A stretch of DNA of 64,000 bases, taken from the NCBI GenBank assembly GCA_005656395.1, contig SRSI01000050.1, positions 2,356,001 through 2,420,000 on the forward strand, given 5' to 3'. The stretch comes from Strongyloides papillosus (taxonomy: Eukaryota; Nematoda; Chromadorea; Rhabditida; Strongyloididae). Below the pieces are notes generated by a model. That model did not search any database and had not been told where the DNA came from. It was given only the letters and a program-made list of their open reading frames with translations. Below are positions 45,334 through 59,772 of the stretch, piece by piece; the first letter of the stretch is position 1; each line of letters opens with the position of its first letter. Position numbers and translations under genes: made by a program.

Positions 45334-46173
45334 GACATTAAAAAGTTTTGTTACAAATACCATTAAAAATAAAATAATTAACATTCCAGTACCACAAAAA
45401 ATTATGTAAAACTAAAAAATAAATTATTAAGATAAATTTACTTACTTTTATACTATTTATTTTTTTCTTTTTCAATGAGATAAGATTTTCATTTGCCTTT
45501 TCAACATCACAAGATGTTTTCTCAACTTCTTTGGATATGTAATCAACTTTATCTCCTTGTAACTCTGTTAATATCATTAAATCATGGTATAGATCATGAA
45601 GTTGACAGATATTTTTTTCCAATTTATTGATATGCTCGTTTCTATTTCGGATATTATCAAGTACCTCTTCTTTATTATTTTTGCCAAGAATAGCCAATTC
45701 TGATAACTTATTCAAGTTACCTGTTATAATAAATTCTTCTATCTCATCTTCAGTTATCATACTATTTAATGATTTATAGTAAGCTGTCATTTTTTTAATT
45801 ACCTTATCCCGATAAGTCATCTGATAGTTGTTGTATCTCGAAAGTAAATTTTCCATTTTTATATTTAGTGATATTATTTGATTTTTTTTTATTCTTTGAA
45901 TTGCCGTTAAATTGTTATTCGGAATATTTTTTATTTCTTTGTTCCATAATTTTATTTGGTCCATGCAAACTTTTGTTAAATCTTTAAATTCCTCATTTAA
46001 TGTGTTAAGGGTTGCATTAATATCTGAAATAGTTTTTGATAACAAAAATTTCTTTTCTTACTTTCATTAATACCAGGTTTCAATAGTATTTCACTTTGTT
46101 TTTCCGGTACAGTTTCAAGTATTGTTTCCATCCTCAACATGTAGTTTCTTATTGTTGCTATTGATGTGAACAT
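45325..46173 (-). CDS. Syntaxin (Qa-SNARE)
   Basis: Exons 46173..46062, 46023..45446 and 45411..45325 give 258 residues. There are helical segments like the Habc bundle, then the SNARE motif (about 160-225) with NKLEKNICQLHDLYHDLMILTE and the zero-layer Gln in ELQGD. A tail anchor follows (FYIIFCGTGMLIILFLMVFV, from the third exon). It is shorter and more divergent than neuronal syntaxin 1. It mediates membrane fusion; the compartment is unknown. The start chosen at 46173 is the first ATG after an in-frame stop. A second ATG lies 12 codons later. Confidence 0.82.
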
Positions 46174-46661
<488 letters not shown>

Positions 46662-46766
46662 TAAAACAAACATTATACAGTGAAAAACCATCGAACAGGT
46701 GTCTGTGTGACGTGTTCTCCACAGCTAAAATTTTTTTGTCAAAAAATATAGGTAGCCGCCGGCCGG

Positions 46767-46853
46767 GCCCCATTGGCGCAGTTGGTTAGCGCGTGGTACT
46801 TATAAGTAAACTGAGACATGCCAAGGTCGCCAGTTCGAGCCTGGCATGGGGCA
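46767..46853 (+). tRNA. tRNA-Ile (UAU) with 13-base intron, copy 1
   Basis: The acceptor arm GCCCCAT/ATGGGGC, D arm with GGTTAGCGC, T arm with GTTCGAGCC and discriminator A are all present. Anticodon TAT lies at 46801-46803. A 13-base intron (46805-46817) sits at the canonical place one base after the anticodon. Animal tRNA-Ile(UAU) genes typically carry an intron here. The mature sequence appears identical to copy 2 at 49548. Confidence 0.95.
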
Positions 46854-47049
46854 AATCTTTTGGTTTTTTCTTTTAAAAAACAACTGGAAACCAAAGAAGC
46901 ATGTTAAATTGGTTTTAACTTTATTTCATTTTAGCAGAGGAAACTTTTATCGCCTACTATATGTTGTTGATTCACAGTTGTAGTTTTTTAATGAATTTAG
47001 ATGAAAAATATGCATATAACTTCTTGAGTTTAAGATGAATAATTCATGA

Positions 47050-47430
47050 TTATTTATAAAATAAGGACAAAGAAGATATTCAGAAATGTTCCATTAATTA
47101 AATTTTTTGGCATAAATGACTATGCATTAGAAGAGGTACAAAAAAGTTTTACATATGTTAATTCACTAACAAAACTGATAAATGATTAGGAGACTGCTGG
47201 TAATCCATTATTAATTCATATTATCATATTAAAGTCCTCATTATAATAAAAATTGGCTTAACACTATGGCAAATAGGATTTATAATATTGATTCAACACT
47301 ATAGAATATTCTATTATAAATTTTAATGATTCAGAAGGTACTATAAAAATGGTCAAACATGTCAAAATCCAGATTGTATTTTTAGACAACAAACTGTCAT
47401 CTATACCAATAATGAATAGATTTTTTGGTA
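47050..47430 (+). pseudogene. Decayed copy of part of unc-79 exon 4
   Basis: The segment aligns in order with unc-79 coding sequence around 51,210-51,690. Shared blocks include AAAGAAGATATTC near the left end, ATAAATGATT, TTAATTCA, and a ~25-base exact run AATGATTCAGAAGGTACTAT(AAAAA), followed by ACATGTCAAAATCC. Indels and stops break the frame, so it is a relic. It follows a tRNA-Ile(UAU) copy, as the real unc-79 exon follows the second tRNA copy. Confidence 0.8.
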
Positions 47431-49021
47431 AAAAACTATATCAAAATATACACACCATTTGAAAAAATAAAATGCCATACTAAAAACAATTTTAAATGGT
47501 CTTTCTTAAATATATTAAACTAAATTATTTTACAAATACAATTTATGAGAGAAATTTCAAGATTAAATTTATCTTCTTACTTTTAAACATCTTTAAGATA
47601 TAAATTTTTTTATTTTGTTTAAATAAAGCTTCTTAAAATTTTGACATTTTAGTACTTTCTTTTATTTACATAACCAAATATTTAGCGTTTCTTTTTATCT
47701 AGTATTAAATAAATACTTACTTCGTACATATATGTATATTTTTATATGTGTTAGCTAAAATGGCACTATAACATATATATAAAAATTTTATTGAATGAAT
47801 TCTAAGTACCAAAACATGTTTTATTTAAATGATACTTTTATTTCATTGTTATTCTCATTTATAAAATTTTCTTTATAATATAAAATCTATTGTATAATTA
47901 ATGAATGAAAATATTATGTTATTATTTATTCCAACAATTTCCTTTGTTTAATTTTTTTTTCAATTCTAGAAATCAAGAATAAACCGGATGTTAAGTAAAG
48001 GAAGAGGATAGAAAGCTTATTTTGTTCGTAGATTATCATACATTTTTAATAAAATTATTTTGTTTTGGCAAAGAAATTGAAAAAGAAAACATATGAAAAA
48101 AGGCATAAAATTGTAGTAAAACTGATAGTAGAAGGAGGAAGACAGTAAGTATGTCAACTACAAGAGCTGCTACTTGTAAGTTTTCAGAGGTTATCAAAAA
48201 ATAATGAATAATATAAATAAAAGGCCACGAAATTGTGGTGGTATAATATAGTGATGCCAAAAATGTCCCTGATAAGAGATAATGAAAATAGACTGTGGAA
48301 TTAAATTTCGTGTAAATAACTATACTAATTTTGATTCATAACTATTTTACATTTTCAAATTATAGTAGGCAATTTCATTCATGTTCCTTCAAAATGATAA
48401 TGAGAACAATATAAGATAAAAAATTAAAATATGTATAATGAATGTACTACGAGATATTAAATTTACTAATAGGTTTCTAAAATATGCCGATTAAAATTGA
48501 CATGTCATGTACGAGCCTACAAAAAGATAAAATTTTCATTATTCCTCATGACAGCGAAAATTATAGTTTTCTATAGATAATATATTAAAAAGACCAGGAA
48601 GTTATTGTTTCATTCTATTTTTGGTTAATAGAAAAATAAGAGAAAAATAAGGATGACAATAAAGATAATACATTTTAACGAATATGAGTGCTAGCAATAC
48701 AGCGTACAAAAGCCAAAGCATAATTTTATTTTTTATATTCTAACAATTTAGATGTAATAATGCCATTTAAAAATGGTGGAAAGTCTATTAGCACAAAAAT
48801 TTTGATATCATAACTTAGGCAAAGTAATAGAAAAATTTTTATTTCCCTAAATTCTAATATTACTATTTCTAAAGTAAATAAACTAAAGTTAAATTCTTTA
48901 TTTTCCATTAAAACATCATTTAATATATTATTTTATGGCATTGCTTGATATTTTTCTATTATCATTAAATTTTTAGCTTATAAAGGCAAATCGCTTTTAA
49001 AATTAAAGGTAAAACTATTAA
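47431..49021. other. AT-rich region upstream of unc-79
   Basis: No supported gene. It should contain the promoter of unc-79, and further upstream non-coding exons are possible. Confidence 0.45.
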
Positions 49022-52000
49022 ATGGCCTATTTGTTAAAATATTATACATGTAAGAAAATTTCACAAAGTTTCATAACGTTCATTAATATAAAATTATTAA
49101 TATTTCAGTTTCTGCGAAAATTAAGACTTTAAGTGAGTTTCATACAAGAATTGCAACAAACCAACAAGCACCAAGTAATGTTGAAATAATAACAACATTA
49201 AAATACTTTCAACAAACACTCGTTGGGTAGGGATAAAAATTAAGTTTTTTAAAATCCAATTTTTAAGATTTCTAAAGGAGATTCCACAAGATAAATATTA
49301 TATATTAAAAAAATATACCCCCGAAATAAGCCGGCAATCTGTTTTCCCGAACTTGAATTATTCTGGATTGTTTTATGGATTGATAAATCTTCTTGATGTT
49401 TTCCCTCAATTAACAACAGGACAACAAGGTAAATTTAGATACTTGATATATTTTCATAATTAGTCAATGTAAACAATATTTTTTGAAAATTTTACATGAG
49501 TTTTGTAATTCACTAAAAAATTAAATATCGGGAAGGCGCCGAGCCCAGCCCCATTGGCGCAGTTGGTTAGCGCGTGGTACTTATAAGTAAACTCTGAGAT
49601 ATGCCAAGGTCGCCAGTTCGAGCCTGGCATGGGGCAGACGTTTTTTAAATTTTTATCACAATTATTAATAATCATTTTTTAATTTTGAAAATTTCAGCTA
49701 TCGGAGAAGCCATTTTAGACGTTTTCCGGGCTTTATACTTCTTTTTGGATAGAGAAAACCTTGATCAACTACCATACGCTATTAGTTCACAGCTAGAAAC
49801 TTTTCCAGATGAATTGGGACGAAAAATAGTACATGTAGTTTGTGATTGTATCATGCCATACCTGTTAACTGATGATGGAGCTGGAGAACCGAACATTACG
49901 ATTGTACTTTTGATGATATTTCAATATAACAAAAATAGATCATTTCATACATGGGCACTTGAATCTTTCATGGGATTAAAAGATGATCTGTATAGTGATG
50001 TGATAAAAGTTATTGCCAAAGGTTCCTCTGAATCAAGGATAACAGCAGCAAATTTACTGTTTCATTACTGGCCCATTAATAATCCAAACATTTTACATAG
50101 AAAACAAATTCAATACCGAATTCAGGCATGGAGTCCAGTAAAATGCGAAGTATTAAACTGTAGTGATAAAGCCTCAAGTATTAAAAAATGCTTTGATCCT
50201 GAGATCTGTGCAAAATTCGGTGATTTACCACCACCATTGTTTGTATGTAAAGGATGTTCCTCGGATATTCAGACGGATAATCCATTAAAACACATTCAAC
50301 AGCCGATGCCTTCGGCAAACATTACTGTTTGTCAAAATAAAGGTTGTGAATCTTCGAATAGAATGGCTATAGGTACGTGTTTTCATGAAGATTGTATTCG
50401 AGCACATTCTTTTGTTCCTGTGAGATTATGTCAAGAATGTATAACATGTCTTCATGAAGGAAAAAGTAATTGCCATAGAAGACAATTACCTTATAATGAT
50501 ATTTGGGGCAGTGACTTAGAATTGTTGATGGTTGAAGCAGTAGTTAAATTATTAAAAGAAACTTCCTATCAATTAGAATCATCAGAGGGTGATATAAAAC
50601 GACCAAAATGGCTTCGTCAACTGGAAGCTGGTCAAACTATCGGAACAGATGTCGATACAATGAATGACGAAAGGAGAATGTTAAGTAGATTTGGTGTTTG
50701 GATGATGTCAGCATTATGTCCACCAAAAGTAGAAGCCTCTAAAGAAGCCGTTGGTTATATACTCGCTATGTTATTCCAATGGTTTACTACAACGGCACTC
50801 CTACCCAATGATTCAATGGGATCACAATTGGAGCAGTTAAAAGTTGATTTCGTATCAAATTGGGTGAATATGGCTTTGACAAATCACTATGATGTGTTCA
50901 TTAAAATTCTAAGTCCAAATCTTCCGGAGTTTGGAAAGGTTGGTGGAGTTTGGGACAAATTGTGCCATAAGAAGGAACAAATGAAAGAGGGGCTTTCAAA
51001 ATTGTTAGCACTCATGCCATACGATATCATTTCTCTTGATGCCTGGAATAAATTAATGCCACTATGGCTTCAAGCATTGTGTCAAGATATGACAGATGAT
51101 GAAATTAATGATTTAAAAATATTGTTATGCAAAATTTTTGAACCAGATCTATGTCCATTACCTTTTGAAACTGAAAAGGTATATGGTTTTATGTCAGATT
51201 TCCTAGAAAATGGTGATAAAGAAGATATTCTAAATGTCCTCCAGTGGTTACATCTCCTCACAAGAATGGATATCACAATCCAATTGAATATGCTCCTTGA
51301 TATGTTTCATAAATGTGCCCTTCAATTGGTGCGTGAAAAATTTTTTGTAAGTATTGATCCGGTACCTGAAGATGAGATAAATGATTTGGAACCAGCTGAT
51401 AGTCCTTTGTTAATTCAAGTTATTATATCAGATATCTTATTAAAACAGATGGAATTGAATGATTATAATGATAGTTGTTATAGTAATATAGCAAGTAAGA
51501 TATACAATATTGGTTCATTGCTTTTGGAGTACCCTGTTGTGAATGTTAATGATTCAGAAGGTACTATAAAAAATGGGCATACATGTCAAAATCCGGAAAC
51601 AGACCAATTCGCAGATTGTGATTTATGTCAGCAAGCTGTCTTTTTGTATCAATCGTTAATGGAACTTTTGGTTAAAATCGTCCCCGAAAATGAGATAGAT
51701 TTTAGTAAATTAGATGATGAAAAAGATGATCAGCCTCCTCCAAATGAAAATAATAACAAACATTCAAAAGGTTCAAGTGCAATATCACCGTTATTATCAT
51801 TTGACGCCTCTGGAACGATAGTAAATACTTCTCTCATGTCAACAATATCCGGTGGAGGTATAATTCAAGGAAACGTTATATCACCAATCAGTGGAAATAG
51901 TGAATTTACAGAGAATGCCTTATCAACATCAGATGTTGTTGAGTTGGCTGAACCACCACCACCAATAAAATTAGGTGATGATGACGATCTAAAAAATGAT

Positions 52001-55000
52001 AGTAAAGGAGATTCGATATCAACTGGTGATGATTCTAAACATGAAAATAATTCTAGGTCTGATGTTGATGATAACGATAATATATACAATAAAGAAGTAT
52101 GGAAGACTGGTGCCGGAAAGTTTAAATTTAGAATCAATGATTTACCACCAGAACTTCGATTGATTTTTATTTTATTGAAAAATATTGATAAGGAAATAGA
52201 TCCCGATGCACAATTTTTCTTACTAGAATGTCTTAAATATCTTTGTTTACATTATGATTCTTTGAATAAGTACAAAAAGAAGCATCGTGGTTTTTTTATA
52301 TGGCTTCAAGAAAATTTATTGATACCAAAACTATATATACTCCTTCGTAGTGATTATTCACAAGTAGGTCAATTAGCTGTTAAACTACTGAGTTATGCTA
52401 TAACACTGCCTTATGGAGAGGATGTATTCTGGAATATTGTAAATGATGAATTTACCAGTGAGGACTGGAAAGTTCGTTTTAAAGCCGTTGAAAGAGCCTT
52501 TATTTTGGCACATTTTATTGACATAAAGAAATTAAAAACAAACAAGTTACTTATGACGAGTTTATCATGTGCATTTTGCCATCTTATCGTTAGTACAAAT
52601 GATCCCAATTGTTCTGTATCACAAAGAGCGATTTTATCAATACAAGCATTGCCATCTACATCTCTTAAAATTATGGGGCTGTGTTTGGAGTCTCAATTTG
52701 ATTCTTGTATCATTGATAGACCTCTAATTATACAAAGATTTCAGCTTTTAATACAACTTATCTCAAGTGAAGAACAAATATTATCATGGGACTTCTTTAT
52801 TCAACGTTTTGAAACATTAGCTTTGGAGGCTCAAATAAAAAACCAGGGAGGTGAAAGTACATTTGTACAGGATTTACTTCATACAAACCCAACATCAGAT
52901 TTGTATCAAAAAAAGGTTACCAAAGCACGGAAAAGTTTAAATGAAGCAAGTCACGTTAGGAGTATTGTAAAATCTCTAAGAGCAAGTTCAATGAAACACC
53001 AATTATCATCGAGTATAAAAGAGAGTGGTAAGTTGCCTAACATAAGTATAACATGCATATTAACTGTTAATATTTATTTTCCTGCGCTTCCTATCCTAAT
53101 TTATGTATCAATGGATTAGTAATCCTATATAAATATTAAAAAAAATTATCATCCATATAAATTATCCTAATCATTTTTTTGCAATTATATTGTAATTTTC
53201 CTTTCCTTTTTACAATATGATTGTGATTTATAATTATCCCATTTCTTAGAGACTCAAAAGAAAGAAGCTGTCAATGCTTCAAATCGACGAGGTCGACGAA
53301 GTGCCATTCATGATAGTAATCTAGGTACAACGGCACGTTTCAAATTGAAAAAAGTGTTATTGTACCTTAGAGTAATAGGAGCTTTTAAAAAGGTTGGAGG
53401 CTCCCTAACAGCAGCAAATTTCTTTTCTAGTAATATTTTTTCAAGAAGAAGTCCATCCCCAGGACCTGAGCATAAAGAGGTTAGTGTGGATTATGGAGAC
53501 ATTAACGAAATGAATAACATATTTAATTTATCAAATGGTATGTCTATGATTGACGAGAAAGGTAATCAAAAAGGTGATGGAAAATCTTTTACTCCTCGGG
53601 ATTCTGGGGATGGGGCTAACGAGAAAGACTCAATATTACATGTTAAATGTGAGAAGTTTTTTGTTTTTATGACAAAGAGTGTTTTTTGTTTTTAATGGTT
53701 GAATTTTCTTATTTTAATTTTACTACTAATACTGGTTTTGATTTTTTAGTTTATACTTTGTTTGAATACTAATTTAACAAAGTTTTCATTTATTATTTAA
53801 TTTTAATTTTGAATCAATAATTTATTAAACTAATTTTAGTTTTTAATTAATATATTTTTTGATTTTGGTTGTTGTTGAATTTATTAACTTTTTATTTTTT
53901 TTAGCGGATCAAAATGAAAATTCTCCTGCACATAAAGATGGTGTAATAGAAGGCAGTGGGAGAACAGGAAATAAAAAAGGTCATTATGGAAGTGGAAGGA
54001 CTGAATATACGGAAGAAGAAACGAATTTATGTTTATTACTAAATCGTGTTGTTGATCTTGAGAATCCAGAAAGACATACTTTGTATCTAATTATATCACT
54101 TTTCTGCGATTTTCTTTGTAATAAGAATTCATCATCAGATGAGAAGTCCTCCGCAAAAAAACAAAGTATGCTCCTACGTCACTTCAATACATTACTCGGA
54201 TATTCCCATTCTGAAAAATGTTTCATCGTACCAGCTGTAAGATTAAGAAAATCCGCAGTATGCAATGCATTCTTAAGTGGTTTACCAGAAATATTAGACT
54301 GCAATCTCCTTATTGGTAACCAAATGCTCCTTATAATAGTTCAACTTTTACTTCACCTACCATCACCTTACTATCCAATGAATCAAACAGACAACGATCA
54401 ATACTCTTTATCACTACTTACACCCTTATTTAGGCAAGCATGGTTAAATACTTTAATCTTAATTCTATACAAATATCGTTTTGATAACCCTCCGATATCT
54501 GATATAATTATTAAGTTAATTAATATTATACTTGCAACATTAGATCTTCAATGTCATACTTGTGTTCCTGGAAAGGTTAATAATGATGATATAATTGATT
54601 GGGCTGAGTATTCTGAGGAATCTGGAGCATCTGATGTGGAGGAGTATTCTATTAATCCTGCCTCAGAAACGATATTAGAAGAGGCAGAGGAAGGTGGAAG
54701 TTCATACTCATTTAACAAGAATGTTGATGATGACGAGTATGATAAAACATTAAAAGTATCTAATATTATCGATGAAAATACTCCAGAAAAACCAACAATG
54801 AGTAGACCAGGTTCATTAACAGCAATTTCCGTAAAATCAAAAGATCTCACCTCTACAAATACACTCTCTGAAAAGATAGAATTACAAAAGTTAAAAGAAA
54901 GAACAACAAACTACAGAAAAAAGAAAGAGTACACCACAACAAAAAAGACAAAAAAATCAAAAAATTCCTATTCCCAATTAAATTCAGGAGAGATAATTGA

Positions 55001-57246
55001 ATTCCGTTGTGGAAATTGTAATGAACCATTAAAAAATTTTGATGAAGAAAGTCTTTCATTGTGTGTTATAGCTCTAGAGACATTTTGCCAACGCGAACCA
55101 ACAATGGCTGCTCCAATATTGTTGAAAATTATGACGACTGTATGCAAGTTTATAGAGACGCCTTTGTATTCATGGCATGAGACGACATTGTTTGTACCTG
55201 GAAATTCAAGATCAACTTCAAAACAACTTTTGAGAGTTGTTTTCCATCAGGTAAGGTTTTGTTGATATTTGTAACATATGTGTTTACACTTGCTTCAAAT
55301 ATTCTAATTAGATATTTGAAACTTTTTGATTAAAATAAGTAAATAGGTGAAATTAATATTTTATTGAATATAAAATTTAGTATAAATGTACTCCTCATAT
55401 GCGATTAAATTTTGTCTGTCATTGTGTAGGAAGTGGTTATATATAAATTACTACTTCTATCCACTGTGTTCAGAGACTGTGTAAAGTAACATATTACGCG
55501 TTAAATATAAAAACGGCGATTCCTCGGTTAGAAATATATTCAATGTTATTCTATCCTACATTAGTAGCCGGAGAGGATATGAAGTTTGAAATCAGTTAGA
55601 ATTTCTAAATGAAATCCTGACCACTAATCTTCAAACATTTTATTTTTTTCATAAATCTTCTAATTAACATTTTATTATAGCTTTCAAATTGTGGAATAGC
55701 ATACCAATTATTTGATAGTAAAATCGAAAATCCCATCCGTTTCTGGACGACAATTTCATTCTCACTAACAGATTTCCATGAATTAAATCCAATCTCATTA
55801 ATAAATTGCCTAATAGAAGATTTACTTAATGATTGGCCACAAAATAACAAATTAGAAAGAATCTTATTCAATCTAGCCGTTTATGTTCAAACACTACCAA
55901 CAGACAACTATTTAAATACCTGGTCAACAACTGTATCTCTTTTAGAAACTTTCTTCAGAAAGTATTACACTAGCATAACAACTGGTACTGAGAACGGAAA
56001 TCAAATAGAAAAGAAAATAACATCAGAGTTGAAATGTTCAATAGTTATAATGAAGAAAATCATGAAAATCCAAAATTTCTCTACTTTTAAAAGTTCTGCA
56101 ATGTTAGTTGAGGCATATTCTAAATGGTTAACTGAGGGTCTTCATCATACTCAAATTGAATTGATTGATTTACTTGGAATATGTACAGCATGTAACAGAG
56201 CATTGATACGTGAACGTGATAAGCAATGTATAACTAAGGCTGTTGTTTTTGAGTTGATTCAAGCTATCAAATTCAAAGTTAAACTTCATGAAAATAATTA
56301 TCTTAGGATTGTTGATTTGATTCTCCAGGATACAGGTGAATTGGTGTCCGTAGAAATTACGGATGATCAATATAATACCGGAGCATCAGATGCCGTTAAA
56401 CCTTATATGAACGATATTTTAGAGTTCGTTGCTGAGATACATGTATTATCAAGATTGAAAAAACAAACAGAAACTGATTCAGTTGGTGGGGATTTCAAAG
56501 CTGGTTTGGCGAAGATTGTTGCTGTAGAGATGTCAAGAAATTCAGCGAAAGATAATAGGTTAGTTCTTAGGTATATCCCATGGTTATTATCACCTCCAAA
56601 TGTAACACAAGCTGCGCCGGGTGCATTTGCTGAGTCTGTGACAAATGTTAGAATATTATCATGGCTTCTCCTTGGGGCTCTCCATTCAAAGGCAGGTTGT
56701 ACACCAGTACCGGTTGAGTCATCAAATCAGATGGCTGATTATATCCATTTTGTTTTGGCTGGGTTTGCTGATCAATCTAAACAATCTGTTGTCCATATGT
56801 CTGCACTGTTTCATGCATTCCACCTGTGTCAAATATGGACAGTTTATTGTGAACAACATGCTATAACATGTAACTCCCCGGAGATTGCCACAAAAACAAT
56901 GAATTACATACTAGACTTCTGGAGTCGTGTAACTCCAGCAATCCTCCAATTACTTTCACATTCAAAAGTACTTGCGGATATGGTTAATCTTCATTTTGTC
57001 AATACGATGCAGGCATTACAACAAGTGAATTCAGCTGTCCTCTGCCAATTATATCCAATGTGGCAACCTATACTTACAGCATACCATAATCAAATACCTA
57101 CACAATTAAGGGTCAAGTTAGAAGCATGTGAAAATCAACCTTCTCTTCAAATACATGATATTTATTCTTGGGTAAAGAGAGTAAGGTTTAAGATTAGTCA
57201 GATTGAACTACAAACCAGTGCAGCATCACCTTTTTATAATGTTTAG
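49022..57246 (+). CDS. unc-79: UNC-79, NALCN sodium-leak channel complex subunit
   Basis: Seven exons (49022..49049, 49109..49226, 49268..49428, 49698..53027, 53250..53648, 53905..55250, 55681..57246) keep one frame of 2,315 residues. Landmarks shared with human UNC79 in order: SAKIKTLSEFHTR and TLKYFQQTL at the start, FHYWPINNPN, AWSPVKC, LPPPLFVC, RFGVWMMSALC, VGGVWDKLC, DLCPLPF, GHTCQNPE, WDFFIQRFETL, and near the end VLAGFADQSKQSVVHMSALFHAF and LQLLSHSKVLADMV. The protein is a large helical-repeat scaffold that, with UNC-80, is needed for NALCN channel function in neurons. An acidic low-complexity stretch (about 51.7-52.1 kb) is poorly conserved. The first exon is short and the least certain part. 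Confidence 0.9.
49548..49636 (+). tRNA. tRNA-Ile (UAU) with 15-base intron, copy 2, inside an unc-79 intron
   Basis: The cloverleaf matches that of copy 1. Anticodon TAT is at 49582-49584, with a 15-base intron at 49586-49600, two bases longer than in copy 1. It is on the same strand as unc-79, within its third intron (49429-49697). TTTTTT follows at 49641, a usual polymerase III stop. Confidence 0.95.
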
Positions 57247-57710
57247 ATTGAAGAATGTAACATATGTATTATTATTAAACATTTATTTTTATCAATAAAA
57301 AGTTTTTTCTGTTATTTTATTAGTTTTATTTTAATGAATAAGACATTTATTCAGGGAAATAATATTGCTTTTCGTTGAATACATTATTTTTAACAAAACA
57401 AACATCGTTATGTAGCATAATATATTTTCTCCACGTGTTATTTTTGGAATGGAAATTTCTCTATTTATTTAAAATGTGTAGTTTACTTATTCTCTGTAAG
57501 TATACCTCTTACCAATGTCTAGTAGTATAAATTGATAATATGTAAATATCATACAGTCGTGTTGGGGGTAGAGGCTGTATCATTGGAATTAACTTTGTCT
57601 ACGTCACTACTATAGGACATTAATATTTCCAATAGTAGCAATTCTTAATGTGGAACAATATTTTAATAATTTATATTTAATTTATAATTATTCTAGGTTG
57701 TAATAAAAAT
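57247..57710. other. Gap between unc-79 and the acetyl-CoA transporter gene
   Basis: 464 bp with an AATAAA-type signal soon after the unc-79 stop (ATCAATAAAAAG near 57,292). No other feature. Both neighbours are on the plus strand, but the gap is larger than typical operon spacing. Confidence 0.45.
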
Positions 57711-59405
57711 ATGTCCAATGAATTAAAACACCGAACTGGGGTATTTATTAATGATATTAGTTTAAAGGAGAAACTAATTGATAGTAAGGATAACTGTAAT
57801 GGTAAAAAATGTAAAAAGTGGTATAAAAACTGGAGTGAACAATATCATGGAGATGAATCCTCAATAGCACTATTATTGGTACTCTACTTTCTACAGGGAA
57901 TACCCCTTGGAATCATCGGATGTATACCATTTATCTTAAGTGAAAGAAACATTTCCTTAACAGACTTATCCTTCTTCTCATTTTGTTCTTATCCCTTTAG
58001 TGCAAAACTATTATGGGCACCAATCGTTGACTCGATATGGATTAAAAGTATCGGAAGGCGGAAGACGTGGTTGATACCAACTCAGATGTTAATTGCCATC
58101 TACCTATTTGTTTTATCATTTTTTATTGATGATTTAATACCTGAAGGACACACACATGGAATTAATATTAACATTAAATTATTAACTGCTATATTTTTAC
58201 CATTAAATTTTTTAGCTGCCACACAAGATATAGCCGTAGATGGGTGGGCTTTGACGATGTTGTCGAGGAAGAATGTTGGACTTGCCTCGACATGTAATGC
58301 CATAGGACAGTATCTTGGTGTCTTTTTTGGATATAATTTATTTATGTTTTTGTCTTCGGAGAAGTATGCGAATAGATTTTTTAGGAACACTCCAAGTACT
58401 GGGGGGTTAGTGGCTTTCTCTTCTTTCCTATCTTTTTGGGGATTAATTTTTGGTATTGTCACTATCTTGGTTCTTATTTTTAAGAAGGAAATTGATAATT
58501 CAGTTGATGAAGTGTAAGTTTTATGGATTATTATTTTTTAATATAAAAATTTCCTCTTTAGAAACACTAAAAAAAATGACGATGGAGGTGAGGAAGAAGA
58601 AGAAATTGAATTAGGTATCGGTGAAACCTACATAACACTATGGAAAATTATTACACTAAAACCGATGTGGATTCTTCTAGTCGTATTATTTACAAACAAA
58701 TTTTCATTTGCTGCCTCTGATAACACAACTGCTATCAGATTAATTGAATCCGGTATGCCAAAGGAAGACCTTGCTTTAATGAATGTATTTTTGTACCCGC
58801 TTCAAATATTTTTCCCTATTCTAATTGGAAAATTTATTGTTGGAAAGAATCCATTAAATCTCTTCATTCATGCATATCCATTAAGGATGGTTATGAATAT
58901 TGTTTATAGTTACTTTTTGTATGTCTCTTCATCTGTAATTAAAGATGGTGAATACCCATTTTATGTCCAAATAATGTGGTTAGTTGGAATGTTAATTAAC
59001 GATTCCCTCCAAATAACAATGTTCCTCTCAATAATGGCATTCTTCGCCAAGATATCTGATCCCAAAATCGGTGGGACATACATGACCCTCCTTAACACAA
59101 TAACCAACCTTGGAGGGACGATGTCAGGAACAATAATATTAATTATCATTGATTTATTAACAGTTCAAAATTGTATTGAAAAAGACTCAGGAAAAACATT
59201 AGGTGAATGTAAAAGTAGTAAAGCTCATCAGCTTTGTGTTGACAATGGAAATACATGTTCTTTTATTGTTGATGGATATTATTTATCTGTTGCCTTGGGG
59301 TGTGTTTTTGGGATTGTATGGTTGTTGTTACTTTGGAAACCAATACAAAATCTCCAAAAAGTACCACGTCAAGAATGGTTGATTTTTAATAAGAGAAATT
59401 ATTAA
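57711..59405 (+). CDS. Acetyl-CoA transporter, SLC33A1 family
   Basis: Exons 57711..58513 and 58562..59405 give 548 residues, close to the human length. A cytosolic N-terminus is followed by about 11-12 membrane segments. The family motifs are clear: LLVLYFLQGIPLGIIG, AKLLWAPIVDSIW, GRRKTWLIPTQ, LAATQDIAVDGWALTMLSR, FAKISDPKIGGTYMTLLNT. The protein sits in the ER/Golgi membrane and brings acetyl-CoA into the lumen for acetylation of glycans and proteins. The C-terminal lumenal loop has four Cys, as in relatives. Confidence 0.95.
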
Positions 59406-59772
59406 ATATATTTATTGTTTGAAATGTATTCTTGTACATAATTTTTGGTTAAATAAATTTATTTGCATTAGAAAAGTTGTTTTAGATGAAAAGATTTTAA
59501 TGAATGTAACTATTTTGAAATGTTTTTAAATAAACATATGACTTCACTATTAAAACCCTATATCATACTTTCATAGAAAGGTTATTATAAGATCAAAGAC
59601 ATATTGTTATAGAAATTTTATTTATCAACTTTAAAAATAGTCTTGTTAATTTAAAAATAAAGTATTGAGGAGCTAAATGACAAAAGAAAAATACTCAAAA
59701 TTATTGCCCTATAGACAAAAATCGCACAAAAAACATATATTGTTACAAAATACATTAATATATATTATAATA
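59406..59772. other. Convergent 3' gap
   Basis: 367 bp between the ends of two convergent genes. AT-rich, with no feature beyond probable 3' UTRs. Confidence 0.5.

Noticed and set aside
51865..52137. 90-codon minus-strand frame inside unc-79
   Set aside because: It is antisense to a low-complexity acidic stretch of the main frame.
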